Assembly: GCA_001724265.1 (NCBI GenBank)
Contig: MEDY01000457.1
Location: 1 to 20,422 of the forward strand
Direction of reading: 5' to 3'
Length of the DNA: 20,422 nt
Source of the DNA: Rhizaria sp. SCN 62-66
Taxonomy: Eukaryota > Rhizaria, unplaced
The notes beneath the pieces were generated by a model. The model had not been told where the DNA came from and ran no database searches. It saw nothing but the letters and a program-made list of their open reading frames with translations. The position numbers and the translations under genes were made by a program. The number at the start of each line of letters is the position of its first letter. Within the stretch, counting starts at the first letter, position 1. Positions 1 to 10,399 of the stretch are shown here, in pieces.

Positions 1-2
1 CC

Positions 3-1727
3 GCCGCGACCGCCGCGGCGGCGGCGGCCGCCGCCGTCGCCGCAGCCGGCACCGCGACCGCCGATGTGGCCGCCGCCGCCGCGGCCTCCGCCGCCGCTGC
101 CGCGGCCGTGATCGGCACGTACGTGGTGCCGCGCGACGCCGTGCCGACGTTCCCGGTGCCCGGTCTGCGCGCGCCCTCCGCGCAGGCTGTGCCGCCCGAG
201 CACCTCGCGCTCGCGGGGCCCGACTCGCGCTTCGTGCTATTCGAGGGCGTCCTGCTGCATTACACAGTCCACGTGCGCTCCGACGCCGCCGCCTTCATCG
301 CCAGCACGCGCGCCGCCGCGGGCGCCTGCGCCTCGGGGCTCGAGCACGCGCTCGCGGGCAGCACCCATGCCTCCAACAACGAGCCCGCCGCCGCCTCGGC
401 CGCTGCGTCCAAGATTAGCGCCGCCCCGGCGTCGCCGTCGTCGTCTCTGTCGGCGTCGCTTCACGCCTCCGCCGGCAGCGACGCCGCCGACGCCAACGCC
501 GCGGCCCACAACGCGAGCGCGCCCGCGCCTGCGTCGGTGCCGCCGCCTCCGCCGGCGCTGGTGCTGCACCACGGCTTCGGGTCCTCGCTCTTCTCCTTCC
601 TGCCCACGCTGGGCGCTCTGCTGACGCCCACGGTCACTCCGCTCAACGCGGCCGACGCGTCCTTCTCTGACGCCGCCGCCGCGACGGCCGCCGTGGCCGC
701 GGGCCGCGCTGTGTTGGCGCCGGGCGCCTCGGCCGTGCTGTGCTTCGACCGGCCGGGCTTCGGGCTCTCTGGCCGCCCGCAAGAGGCCGAGATCGCGGCC
801 CGCGAGCGTGCGCGCGCCACGCGGCTGCGCGAGCAGGGCGCCGTCGAGCGCGAGCGGTCGCGTCTTTCCGCGCTCTACGGTCACTCGCTGCGCGCCAACG
901 CGGCGACGCGCGCGTTGCTGTCGGCGGCCTTCGCACCCGAGTCGAGCCCCTATCACGTCGACTTCGCGACGCGCGCCACGTTCGCACTGATGCAGGCACA
1001 CGGGCTCGACCTGCTGGGCGCGGTCGTCGGCGGCCACCACTCGGGCGCCGCCGTCGTTGTCCGCACCGCGCTCGCAGACGCCGACGCCGTCGCAGAGCTC
1101 GAGTCCACCGCCGCGGCCCGCAACAGCAGCAGCGCCGGCGGCAGCGGTGGCGCGGGCTCGAGCACGGCTGTCGCGAGCGCGGGCGCGGCGGCGGGGCCGG
1201 GCCGCGTGCGGAGACTGGTGCGCGGCGTGCTGCTGCTGGCGCCGTCGCTGTACGAAGACGGGTTCCCGCAGCTGCTGCGCTCACTCTTCCGGACCGGGCT
1301 GGGCCGCTCGATGGTGCACCAGCTGCTGCGCTCCGAGGTCGGCGACGTGGCGCTGCGGCGCTCCTGGTTCCGCCCCTCGGCCATCCCGCCCGAGGTTGTC
1401 GCGCTCAACAAGGCCTTCGCGCGTCTGCCGCACTGGCACGCCGCGTTCCTGGTCATGGCCGCGACGCCGTCGCCGAACGAGGCGCTGGTCGCGCGGCTGG
1501 GCGAGATCGCGTGCCCCGTTCTGCTGGTGCACGGCGAGCAGGACAAGATTGTGCCGCCTGTCGCCAGCGGTAAGACGGCGCGCGCGCTCACGGGCAGCGA
1601 GTCGGTCGAGCTGGCGCGCGTGCCCGCGTGCGGCCACTGCCCGCAGGAGGAGCAGGCGGAGCTGTTCGTGGCCTATACTGCGGCTTTTATCCGCGCCGTC
1701 GCCATGCAAGGCTGGACGCTGCCATGA
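3..1727 (+). CDS. Alpha/beta-hydrolase-fold protein, 5' partial
   Basis: The frame is open from the left edge of the window and ends at TGA 1725-1727. There is no in-frame ATG before about residue 309 (counting the GTG at 66 as residue 1), so the true start lies upstream. After an Ala-rich, low-complexity N-terminal half, alpha/beta-hydrolase landmarks appear in order: an oxyanion-type HHGFGSS at about 168-174, FDRPGFGLSGRP after the third core strand, a nucleophile-elbow-like GGHHSGAA at about 322-329, VHGEQDKIVPP with the candidate acid D493, and ACGHCPQEE with the candidate catalytic H524. The elbow is odd: where GxSxG hydrolases have Ser there is H325, with Ser one position later. The natural substrate cannot be read from the sequence; these landmarks resemble small-molecule hydrolases of the MhpC type. 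Poly-Ala/Ser insertions lengthen the protein well beyond the usual 280-350 residues. The fold is clear; the specific function is unknown. Confidence 0.8.
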   Translation, partial: AATAAAAAAAAVAAAGTATADVAAAAAASAAAAAAVIGTYVVPRDAVPTFPVPGLRAPSAQAVPPEHLALAGPDSRFVLFEGVLLHYTVHVRSDAAAFIASTRAAAGACASGLEHALAGSTHASNNEPAAASAAASKISAAPASPSSSLSASLHASAGSDAADANAAAHNASAPAPASVPPPPPALVLHHGFGSSLFSFLPTLGALLTPTVTPLNAADASFSDAAAATAAVAAGRAVLAPGASAVLCFDRPGFGLSGRPQEAEIAARERARATRLREQGAVERERSRLSALYGHSLRANAATRALLSAAFAPESSPYHVDFATRATFALMQAHGLDLLGAVVGGHHSGAAVVVRTALADADAVAELESTAAARNSSSAGGSGGAGSSTAVASAGAAAGPGRVRRLVRGVLLLAPSLYEDGFPQLLRSLFRTGLGRSMVHQLLRSEVGDVALRRSWFRPSAIPPEVVALNKAFARLPHWHAAFLVMAATPSPNEALVARLGEIACPVLLVHGEQDKIVPPVASGKTARALTGSESVELARVPACGHCPQEEQAELFVAYTAAFIRAVAMQGWTLP

Positions 1728-2111
1728 AGTGACTGTACGTACCTAGTCCCGGCAGTCGATAGTCCGTCCATGACTCCGATATGACTACTGACTGATGGCT
1801 GACTCGAGTTGTTTCGTTAGTCTTGTCATGTGGTTACGAAGTCTTAATATGATGGAATGGAAGGAGGTTTATGTTGCTGTTTCACGATTAAGCATTATTA
1901 ATATTTGCGATTAAGCTTATCGCATCATACACATTGTTTTGTTTCATATCATAACAGTGACACTTGCGTGTGTGGAAGACCTTTGTTAAATTTTGTATTT
2001 GTTATTGGGACATGTTATGTTTTATAGAGAAAGAATCTGATGCGATGTTGTGTGAGTAGCTAATGTAGGAATCACGAGGTAGCACTGATAGGGCTGTAAA
2101 GAGATGGCTGC
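1728..2111. other. Convergent intergenic spacer (hydrolase / PDCD5)
   Basis: This AT-richer spacer separates the 3' ends of two convergent genes, so it should hold both 3' untranslated regions. I see no AATAAA signal at a useful position, no RNA gene and no repeat. Confidence 0.6.
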
Positions 2112-2624
2112 TTAGAGGTCGTCGTCGTCATCGTCGTCGTCGGAGTCGTAGGACTGCTTCTTGCGCTGGATGCGCACGTTGGACTGCTTGCCCATGCTCA
2201 CCTGCGCGTACGGCAAAGCAATGGCAGCAACAAAAAAGCAAAAGCATAAGGAAACAGGGACATGGCAAGGTGAGACAGAGATTGATATAAGCGCATCAAG
2301 AGTATCACGGGTTAAAGTACGAGAATGCATTGAGAGGGGTGTAAGATGGTACTATGGGCGTACCTCATCGAGCATGCGCTTGAGCTGCTCCTCGGTGACG
2401 CGCTGGGCCATAAAGCCGTTCTCGGCGCGCTCGACGATGAGGTCCGACACGGCCTCGGCCTTGTCCGGGTACACGAGCGCGAGGCGGTCCAGGCGCTCGC
2501 GGGCCTCGGGCGACAGCAGCGCCGCCAGACTGATCGAGCGGCGCTTCTTCGCCTCCGCGATCTGCTTCTCGCGGGACATCTTCTCGTCGGCCTGCTGCTT
2601 CAGCTGCGAAGGGTCGATAGACAT
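2112..2624 (-). CDS. PDCD5: PDCD5/TFAR19 family protein (programmed cell death protein 5)
   Basis: Two exons on the minus strand, 2624-2364 and 2201-2112, are joined across a 162-base intron (donor GTACGC, acceptor GCGCAG), giving 116 residues; human PDCD5 has 125. The start is the ATG at 2624-2622. The protein has the family pattern: a charged N-terminal helix, then a three-helix core with the SPEARERLDRLALVYPDKAE stretch (compare RARLSNLALVKPEK in animals), then a basic QRKKQSYDS segment and an acidic tail of eight Asp before the final Leu. The N-terminal helix is roughly ten residues shorter than in animals. The splice places VSMGKQSN right after MLDE, where relatives continue with VSQQ, which supports the intron. 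PDCD5 proteins are small nuclear/cytosolic factors that bind the CCT chaperonin and the acetyltransferase TIP60 in animals; the role in a protist is not established. The gene is convergent with the hydrolase and divergent from NME7. Confidence 0.93.
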
Positions 2625-3213
2625 TGCGCTGCGGGGCAGGTAACGGAATGTGGGAGTGGAAGCATCATCGGTGACTTGGTGAGCAAGCAAAAGTGGGATG
2701 TTGACGGCAATAACATCTGCTGCGGCGCATATAATTGATTGCACAGAAATAAAATAGAACGCATATTGCGGGTTGTTGATAGCATGATCTGAATGACGGT
2801 TAGGATACAGCGTTCGAAGGATCTTCGTTTGAACCCCCTAGTTCGAAAGAGTCTCACTGGCCGGCCAACTGCTGCCGGTCAAAAAAACGGTTCGCGAAAA
2901 ATCTAGAGATGAGCAGCAGCGGTCGTTGTCACGAATAAGAAAATGCCAAGTTCTTGACACTACTATCGAGAACGCGCATATGCTTGTAGCAACATATATT
3001 AATGCAATGTAAAGTCCATCAACATTCAATAGTCTTTTGTATAGTTGGACTTATGCGACGCTTTGATGCTTTGAAAGAACGAGTCGTTACCACATTGTTT
3101 CTAACGGTTCCCCGTCCTACCTGAATTGCCTCCCACACCTTTTACCAATCACTGATCAACTTCTTGCTCTTCCACATGCTGTATTACGCAAATCCCTCGC
3201 TTAAACCCTTCAG
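2625..3213. promoter_or_regulatory. Divergent intergenic region between PDCD5 and NME7
   Basis: The 589 bases between two start codons must carry promoters and 5' leaders for both genes. It is AT-rich with several A/T runs (for example around 2880-2910 and 2990-3010). No unambiguous TATA box sits at a convincing distance from either ATG. A CTTCAG directly before the NME7 ATG could be the acceptor of a 5'-leader intron, but nothing else supports that. Confidence 0.45.
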
Positions 3214-4503
3214 ATGGCTGACATCGACGCTGCAACGGCCGCTCACCCGCTGACGTTCCTGGCCGAGTGGTTCGACCGTGAGGCCGCGCTCGTGCGCACC
3301 TTCCGCCTCCGCTACTATCCGGCGGACCGTCAGTACGACATGTTCGACCTCAAGACCAACCGCGTCTTCCTCTCTAAGACCTCGAGCCCGGTGTTTCTGC
3401 CCTCTGACTTCTACCCCGGCGCGCAGATCACTGTCTACGCGCGCAAGCTCAAGATCGTCGACTACGGCGACGACTTCACGCGGTCCCAGCTCGCGCAGCG
3501 CCGCGAGACGTGCTTCCTCACGCTGGGCAGCCCGCATGCGTCACACCTGGCCGAACTACTTACGGTTTTTGCTGAGGCCGGGCTCGTCGTCGCGGGCCTC
3601 AAGTCCTGCGTGCTGACCCAGGAGCAGTCGGTCATCGCCGGCCCCTACACCGCGATCCAGGTCATCGGCAACAACTCGTCCCAGATCCTTGCCGCCGTCG
3701 CCGCCAAGGCGCCGCAGTCCTCCGCGTGGGGCTCCGTGCGCGTTTTCTCTGACGCGGACGCCGCACAGCAAGTAGAGGCTCATTTCCCGCTTAAGACGGC
3801 GGCGCAGACGGCCCCGCAGACACAGTACCCGCGCGGGCTGCAGCGCGCCGTGCCGCCCAAGCCCGCCACCACGGCCGCCGGGCGTGACTGCACGCTCTGT
3901 CTCATCAAGCCGCACGCCGTCATCTCGGGCGCCGCGGGCCCTATCGTGCAGAAGCTCGCCGAGAGCGGGTTCGCCGTCACGGCCGCTGAGCTCTTCTCGC
4001 TGGACCGCCCCGCGGCCGCCGAGTTCCTCGAGGTGTACAAGGGGGTCGTGCCCGAGTATGCCGGGCTTGTCGACCACCTCGCCGCCGGGCCTGTCATCGC
4101 ACTCGAGCTTCAGGTACGCTTGCACAGCAGAGAACACCTTGGCCTTCCTGCAACTAACTTTACCAGTCTCTCTGTCCATCCTACTCCATTTGGGGTGCAA
4201 CGTACCTGTTAACTTTAATTTGTTTTTATTATTGCTAAAACTCACATATTTGTTCTATCTGCTTCTTTTCTGCCCCCCCTTTGTTCCCTATCGCTTTAGC
4301 TGCCGTCGGACCCCACGGCGGTGGTGCCGCGTCTGCGCGACATTTGCGGTCCCGCGGACCCCGAAGTCGCGCGCCGCCTGCGCCCCGCCTCGCTGCGCGC
4401 GCGTTTTGGCCAGGACAAGGTCATGAACGCGGTTCACTGCACTGATCTCGCCGACGATGGCGTGCTTGAGAGCCAGTACTTCTTCTCGATCCTCCAGGAG
4501 TAA
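3214..4503 (+). CDS. NME7: NME7-type nucleoside diphosphate kinase (DM10 + degenerate NDK-A + NDK-B)
   Basis: Two exons, 3214-4113 and 4300-4503, are joined across a 186-base intron (donor CAG|GTACGC, acceptor CTTTAG|C), giving 367 residues (human NME7 is 376). An in-frame TAA at 3202-3204 just upstream fixes ATG 3214 as the start. Residues about 13-95 form a DM10 domain (FLAEWFDREAALVRTFRLRY, then KIVDYGDDFT). The second NDK domain, about 225-367, looks complete: LIKPHAV with K232, FLEVYKGVVPEY, FCGPADPE-like ICGPADPE, LRARFG, and NAVHCTDL with candidate catalytic H346. The first NDK domain (about 100-200) is short: the ALIKPDA strand has become FLTLGSPHA and the active-site histidine aligns with V177. 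NDKs transfer the gamma phosphate between nucleotides through a phosphohistidine. NME7 is known as a gamma-tubulin-ring and axonemal microtubule-associated protein, so a microtubule role is the best inference. It is convergent with the insulysin gene. Confidence 0.95.
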
Positions 4504-5057
4504 AGAAACACAACGCAACAACAAATCGGTAACCTAGCATAACTTTCGCGATTACAAACCTGACAAACAAAGAGGCTATATTTAATGTTCATGCGATGTT
4601 TTGGCGCTGTTGTTTTGAATGCAAAGATTGTCTGTCGTGGAGACTCACATCTTGTGCATTATTGATATCATCGTTTAAACAGTGGCATTGTTGCATTCGT
4701 TGTGTTTGCCATCGCTATTTGATATGGTCTTGTTTGTTTTGCTTTGTATTGTTTTGCTTTTATGTCATCACTCGTTATAGTATCTGGTTGTTTGTTTCTA
4801 TCATCTCTAGTTTCATATCGTTTCTTTTCGTTTTCGTTTCACACATTTTACTGTTTGTTTCTGTTTTACATATCGCGTGGTTGTTCACACCCGTTCGCTT
4901 GCAATTGTTGTTTTACAAATTATACTTATAATCATTCATGCAAGTAAATAGTCATACTAAACACCACCAAACCGCATACAAAGCCCCACTTCAATTCACA
5001 TTTCCGCACTCGCATTTTTGTCACTCAGGTCACCCGACTGCTCAGCTTGCAATCTGC
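4504..5057. other. Convergent, T-rich intergenic spacer
   Basis: This lies between the 3' ends of NME7 (+) and the insulysin gene (-). From about 4590 to 4920 the plus strand is strongly T-rich, with repeated TTTGTTTT, TTTCGTTT and TTTCTTTT patches. It contains an ATG-initiated 111-codon frame rich in Phe, Leu, Ile and Cys, which I read as a by-product of the T-richness. No RNA gene was seen. Confidence 0.6.
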
Positions 5058-8000
5058 TTACTGCTTGCTGCTACCACTGAGCACCGTGCGCGCCCGGCGG
5101 TCCGCCTCGCGCGCCCAGCGCTCGTGCTGCAGCCTGCGCGAAAGCAGCGCGGCGGGCGGCGCGACGGTGCCGTGCGTAGCGCGCCACCAGAGCACGGCGT
5201 CCTCGCCCGCGGGCACCAGCGTCGACGCCCAGAGCAGGCCTTCGTTCTCCTCAGAGCTCGCGGCGCCGGCGCCGGCAGTCGCAGAGGCAGTCGCGTCAGC
5301 CTCAGTTGTCTCGCTGCTGTCGTTGCTCTTGGTGCAGCCCACAGCAGCGGCGGCGGCAGCCTCGTGGCGAGGGTGCTCCACCTGCACCGACAACACGCGG
5401 CGCGTCGCCGGCGCCTCCGTCCCTACGGGCGGCAGCACGTACGCGTCGAAGAAGGCGCACACCGCGCTCCGGGTCAGCGCACGCACGTGCGGGAGCAGGC
5501 GCTGCGGCGCGAAGTCGAAGTCTGCGCGCCCGGTGCTGATCTCATCCCATAGCGCGCCCGCCGCGGCGCCGGGCGTCTGGGCCGCGGCGACGGCGCCCGC
5601 GCCCTTGCCGCCCGCGACGGCGTCCTCGGCCATCGCGTTGGCGTGCTTGAGGAACGTCTCCTCGTCCATCGCGCCGAGCGTGTCGGCGCGGAACTCGCGG
5701 AGAAAGGCGTGGAGCCTGTGCTGCAGCACGGCCGCGCTGTGTGTCGAGGACTGAACGGCAACAGTGACGGCGGGCACGGCGGCGCCCAGCGCGGCGGGGG
5801 GCGCACCCGAGGATACACTGCCGACGGAGCCGCTGTGCGTGGTCGTGGGCGCGAGCGCGAGACCCGTGTGGACGATGTACGCCAGCGACTGCTTGGCGCG
5901 GAGCGAGTCGAAGCAGGGCTCGCGCATCACGCGGCCCACAAACGCGGCCAGCGCGCTGACACGGAGCCACTTCTCCTCGAGCGGGGCACCGCTGACGTCG
6001 GCGAGCACGGAGGCGGGCGCGCCGGCAGGCAGGATCTGGAAGTAGACGCGCAGCGCGCTGTTAGCGTCGTTGGTGGGGTTGGTGGCGCGCAGCCGGAGCA
6101 GCGCGGCCTCGCCCGCGTCCATCACGGGACAGGGCGGGAAGGCCGGCAGCAGGCGCTCGAGGGCGTGCAGCGCGCGCGGGCGCGGCTCGGGCGCAGTGGA
6201 GGCGCGCGCACCGGTCGCCACAGAGGTACTCGCATCCCCAGGCTTCGAGCTCGCAGCGCTAGCGCCGCCCGCGCCAGGGAGAGGAGCAGGAGCGGACATG
6301 AGGTGAGGCAACACCACCTTGCCACTCTCCGCCTTAGCGCTGTCTGCACTAGCGCTCGCATTCGCACCCGCAGCAGCGGTGTCAGCAGTAGAGACGGAAG
6401 CAGAGCCGAGAGCGCGGGTGCCCAGCGCGCTGAAGGCGGGGATAACCAAGACGCCGGCCGCGGCCGCGGTGGCGGAGGCGGCGTCGGCGGCCGCGGCCGC
6501 GGCGGCGTCTGCGGCGGCGTGCGCGGCCGCAAAGTCGCATGCAACGGCGGCGGCGTACTCGCTGAACAGCGACGCACTACCCGCAGACGCAGCCTCAGCA
6601 GCAGCCGCGGCAGAGACGGCAGCAGCGCCAGCCTCGCCGTTACCGAGCTTGCTGACCGCGGCGACCCAGGGCGCCGCGAACGGGTCCCCAGCGCTGCCCC
6701 GGGGCGGCGGTGTGGGGCAGCACGGCAGCCTCGCAGCCACCGCGCGCGCAAGCTCGAGCGCGTCCGCGCGGGACACGTTGCCGCTCACGAGCATCTCCAC
6801 GCGGCCGGGGCAGACGCCGCCCGCCACGCCGGTGGGAACGGCGTCGGCACCGGCACCGACACTGGCGACGGCGTTGGCGCGCGCCGCGGGGGGCGCGAGC
6901 GCGGCGGCGAGCGCGGTGACGTCTGCGAGCGTGACGGCCTCTGCGGCGCGGAGCCTGGCCGCGCGCGAGAAGGTGTGGTTCTGCAGCAGCAGCGCGGCGC
7001 CCTGCGAGGCCTGGTCGAGCGGGGACGAGGCCGCAGCGAGGTTGCGGTACGAGCGCAGCACGCGCTCCTTCATCAGCGCGAACTTGTCCGCGCGCGGGCG
7101 GAAGGCCGCCACGGCGTCGAGCACCGTCAGCACGAGCTTGGCCAGCGTGTCCGAGTGCCCGGCACACGTCAGAGCGAGCGTGCTGGGGCCCGAGTCCGTG
7201 TCCAGGTCGTAGCTCAGCCCGGCGCACTGCGCGGGGTAGGTCGCCGCCGAGAGGTCCTCGGTGATGAGGGCGAGGAGCAGGTCCGCGCGGACCAGCGAGT
7301 CGACGTCACCCGCGGGGAGCAGCGTCGGCAGCGTCGCGCGCACGCGGACGAAGGTCTTGGGCACGGCGAAGACGCGGTCGGCGCGGTGCCAGAGCGTCAC
7401 ACCCGCCAGCGCCGAGTCAAGCAGCAGGCGCGGCGGCACGGGGTCACTGCGCAGCGAGACCGGCAGCGCAGCAGGGGCGTCGCCGGCGGCGCTAGTATGG
7501 GTCGAGGCGGGGGCGTCGGGGGGCGGGAGCAGAGGCCCGGCCTCGGCGCCGCGCTTCTGCCGCCATGAGAGCACCTCCGCAAGCGAGCGCAGGGGCGGCA
7601 GCGCGGCAGTAAAGCCATTGAGCTTCGCGCCGTCCTGCTGCTCAGCTGCAACGCCGGCGCTGCTGCTGCTGCTGCAGTTGCTGTTCGGCTGAGGAGAGAC
7701 GGGTGCGCCGCAGCTGCAGCCGCTGCGAGCCCACTCAGGGCCACTGGCGGCGCCCTTGGCACTGGCGGCGGCGCACACGCATTGCCACTGCGGCTCCAGC
7801 TCGGGGGTCACGATGGTGAAGTCACTGGGCAAGAACGGGTTCGGCGGCGGCAGTGCCAGGTGTCCGTAGTCGATCACCTTCTCGCCGCTCCCACCGCTGG
7901 CGTCACCGCTGCCGGCAGCGAGCGCGCGCGTGGCCTCGGCGATAAACCAGGCGGGGACGAGGTCGCGGCGGTACTGCGTGCCGTAGTGGCACTCGCGCAG

Positions 8001-10399
8001 GTTCATCCCCACTGCGCCGCCATCGTCGTCGGCGATCTTTGCAGGCTGCGCTGAGTCGTTCGAAGTGTCATCAGCAGTTTCGCCGCTGGCCTTCTTCGCG
8101 CCGCCGAGCACCTGCGCCGCGACGTCGACACGCACGCGCTGGGGCGTAAGGCATCGGAGCAGCAGGCGCGCGTGTGCGGGCTCGAACATGTCATAGACGT
8201 AGCCGCGCGCGGTCGCGTAGCGCATGTCGGCACACTTGACCGCCCTCGCCACCTCGGCGTCGCCCGCGGTCCCGGTCCCAACGCCCGCAATGCCCGTGGC
8301 GTCGTGCCTGCTGCGGATGGCGGCGGCCTCGGCGTCCGAGGGCGCGTCGTAACAGTACTGCAGCGCGGTGGCCAGACTCGAGGCGTAGTCCTCGGCGCCG
8401 GGCTTAGGCAGGAAGCGGAAGCGGACCGCGCGCGTGAGCGCGTACTCGGCCTGCAGGCGCAGCAGCTCGGCATCGCTGGCCGCCGCCAGCACGCCGCAGT
8501 AGCGGAACACGTGCGCCGCGACCTCCCACAGCCGCGCCAGGCCCTGCTCTGTGAGCGTAACGTCGACGCTGAGGGTGGAGAAGTCGCGCTGCAGCGCCTG
8601 GCCCGCGCCGCAGCTGAGCCCCGTGGCAAGCCCCTTGCGCTTGAGCTCATCCAGCACGGACCCGGGTCCCTCGTCGCCGATTAGGTGCGCCAGCAGCGAC
8701 CCCGCGCCCGACCGCGGGCCAGGCCACGCGCCCTCGGGCGGGATGACCCACGTTAGCGTCAGCTCGCGCTTGTCGCGGACCGGCACCCACGTGTAGACGG
8801 CACCCTCGCAGCCGGGGAACGCGCGAATCAGGCGGGTCGGCACCACGCCCACGCGTTCCTCCTCCTCCACGGGAGGGGCCGCGCTAGAAACAGCACTTGC
8901 ATTAGTATTAGCTTCAGAAGCAGCAGGCGGGGCGTCCTCGCCGGGCTTGCCGATGCCCCGGAGGACCCTGGCCGCTGCCGCGGGGTCACGCGTGGCGACC
9001 GAGGGCCGCCACTCGGAGCGCAGGTCGGTGGCGTTGCAGCCGGAGACGGGAGCCACCGCGCAGGCCGCCGCGGGGCGCGAGGCGCGCACGAGCGCGGCCG
9101 CGGCGTCAGCGCCGTTCACCACAGCCGCCGCGCCGCCCGCACTGGCGTCCACAGCAGAGCTGGAGCCGTCGTCATTGGGGCCCGAGCCAGCGGCAGCGTC
9201 GGCGTCAGCGTCAGCGTCAGCGTCGGCGTCGGCGTCGGGGTACAATGCGGCGACGTCCATGGTGGGCACGGCCTGCGCGAGCCTGGCCAGCGCGAGCTGT
9301 TGCGCCCGCGAGGCGCGCCGCCAGGGGTTGTTCAGCAGCGGGTGCGACCCGTACCGCTCCGGCACGGTAGACGCCACTGCTGAGTCAACAGGCGCAGAGA
9401 GCGACTGTGGAGACCGGAGGGACTGTGAGGACTGCGCGCGCACCTCGGCGAAGTCCTCCTCGACCCACTTGCGGAGCGTGGCCACGTCCTCGCAGCCAAC
9501 GACGACGACGGCGAGGTTGGGCCCGGTGTAGTAGCGCTCGAACAGCGCCTGCACGGCGGCGCGCGCGCGCGGCAAGTCGTGCAGCGTGTGGCCGTTGCCG
9601 GAGCCGAACTGCGCGTAGGGGTGAAGCGGGTTCGACGTGGCCTTGGTCAGGTGGTAGATGCGCCGGCCGTCCGAGGGCAGGTTTTTCGTCCATTCGTTGT
9701 GCACCGCGTGCGCCTCGCGCGACATCGTCGACTGTGCGATCGGGAAACAGAAAAGCAATGCGAGTAATCAGTGAGGAATATTGAGAAGAATATGAAATCA
9801 CGTGACAACATTGTTTACGCCATAATTACGCTTTAAGCAGTTGTAAGTTGAAATGATAGAAACTTGCCAGTTCACTCAAATATGGAGTATTCCGCGCGTA
9901 CCTCGAGGAAGAGCGGCTTGATGAAAAAACGCGAGAGCCTCTGGAGCGCGGGCCGGAGCTGTCCGGGCGTGACGCGGCAGTGGTAGTTGGTGTGCTGGCC
10001 CGAGGTGAAGGCGTTGGAGCCGCCGCCGTTCTGCGCCAGAAACGTCGCGAAGTCGTTCTCGACAGGGAACTTGTCGGAACCCATGAAGGCGAGGTGCTCG
10101 GCAAAGTGCGCGACGCCCGAGACGTCGCCGTCGCTCTGGTGACCGACGAAGACGTCGACGGCGCAGGCCGCCTTGGCTGCCGTCGGGTCAGACACCACGC
10201 ACGCGCGCAGCCCGTTGGCGAGCAGAAACACGGCGTGCGCGCGGTCGTCGTTCGGCGATAGCACGGGCGACACTGCCGCGCCCGACGCGCGGAGCGCGCG
10301 GGGCGTGCATTCGGACTCGGACAGGCCGTCAGCGGCAACGGGCGCAGCCGCGGCGTGCGGGTCAGCGTTAACAGGGGCGCTGGCGGCTTGGGAGCTCAT
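5058..10399 (-). CDS. Insulysin/nardilysin-type M16 zinc metallopeptidase
   Basis: Two exons, 10399-9902 and 9731-5058, are joined across a 170-base intron (donor GAG|GTACGC, acceptor GCACAG|T), giving about 1,723 residues, against about 1,019 for human IDE and 1,151 for nardilysin. The ATG at 10399 is the first in-frame Met after an upstream TGA. The inverted zinc motif HFAEH gives H98, E101 and H102, and the third ligand is E179 of the HNEW segment, at the IDE spacing. Further M16A landmarks are HTNYH, TKATSNPLHPYAQFGSGN, NPFLPSDF, AGLSYDLDTDSG and EPCFDSLRAKQSLAYIV, with R1444 and Y1451 spaced like R824/Y831 of IDE. All four M16 repeats of an insulysin therefore appear present and catalytically intact. 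Extra length comes from Ala/Ser/Gly/Asp-rich insertions, including a (DA)n run near 9190-9240. The expected activity is degradation of short peptides inside an enclosed chamber. The N-terminal 45 residues are Ala-rich and not conserved; cellular location is unclear. Confidence 0.94.
9193..9238. repeat. Hexanucleotide GCGTCR tandem repeat inside the M16 peptidase exon
   Basis: About seven in-phase copies of a six-base unit, GCGTCA or GCGTCG on the plus strand, encode an alternating Asp-Ala run on the minus strand. The A/G wobble between copies shows it is an imperfect, in-frame minisatellite. It sits in a low-complexity insertion between conserved M16 segments. Confidence 0.85.

Noticed and set aside
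237-1573. Several long open frames on both strands within the hydrolase gene
   Set aside because: They are Arg/Ala/Pro-rich shadow frames of GC-rich coding DNA with no motifs; the + frame ending at 1727 carries the hydrolase blocks.
2805-2860. TTCGAA/GGTTCAA-like sequence suggestive of a tRNA T-arm
   Set aside because: No complementary T-stem, acceptor stem or anticodon arm can be laid out around it on either strand.
4596-4931. ATG-initiated 111-codon hydrophobic frame resembling membrane segments
   Set aside because: It lies entirely in T-rich spacer DNA, where TTT/TTG/TTA/ATT codons give Phe/Leu/Ile by composition alone, and a second frame in the same DNA looks similar.
5643-7568. 641-codon open frame on the plus strand opposite the M16 gene
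   Set aside because: It is antisense to a clearly conserved coding exon, consists of Arg/Gly/Ala-rich low complexity and follows from the very high GC and codon bias of the real gene.
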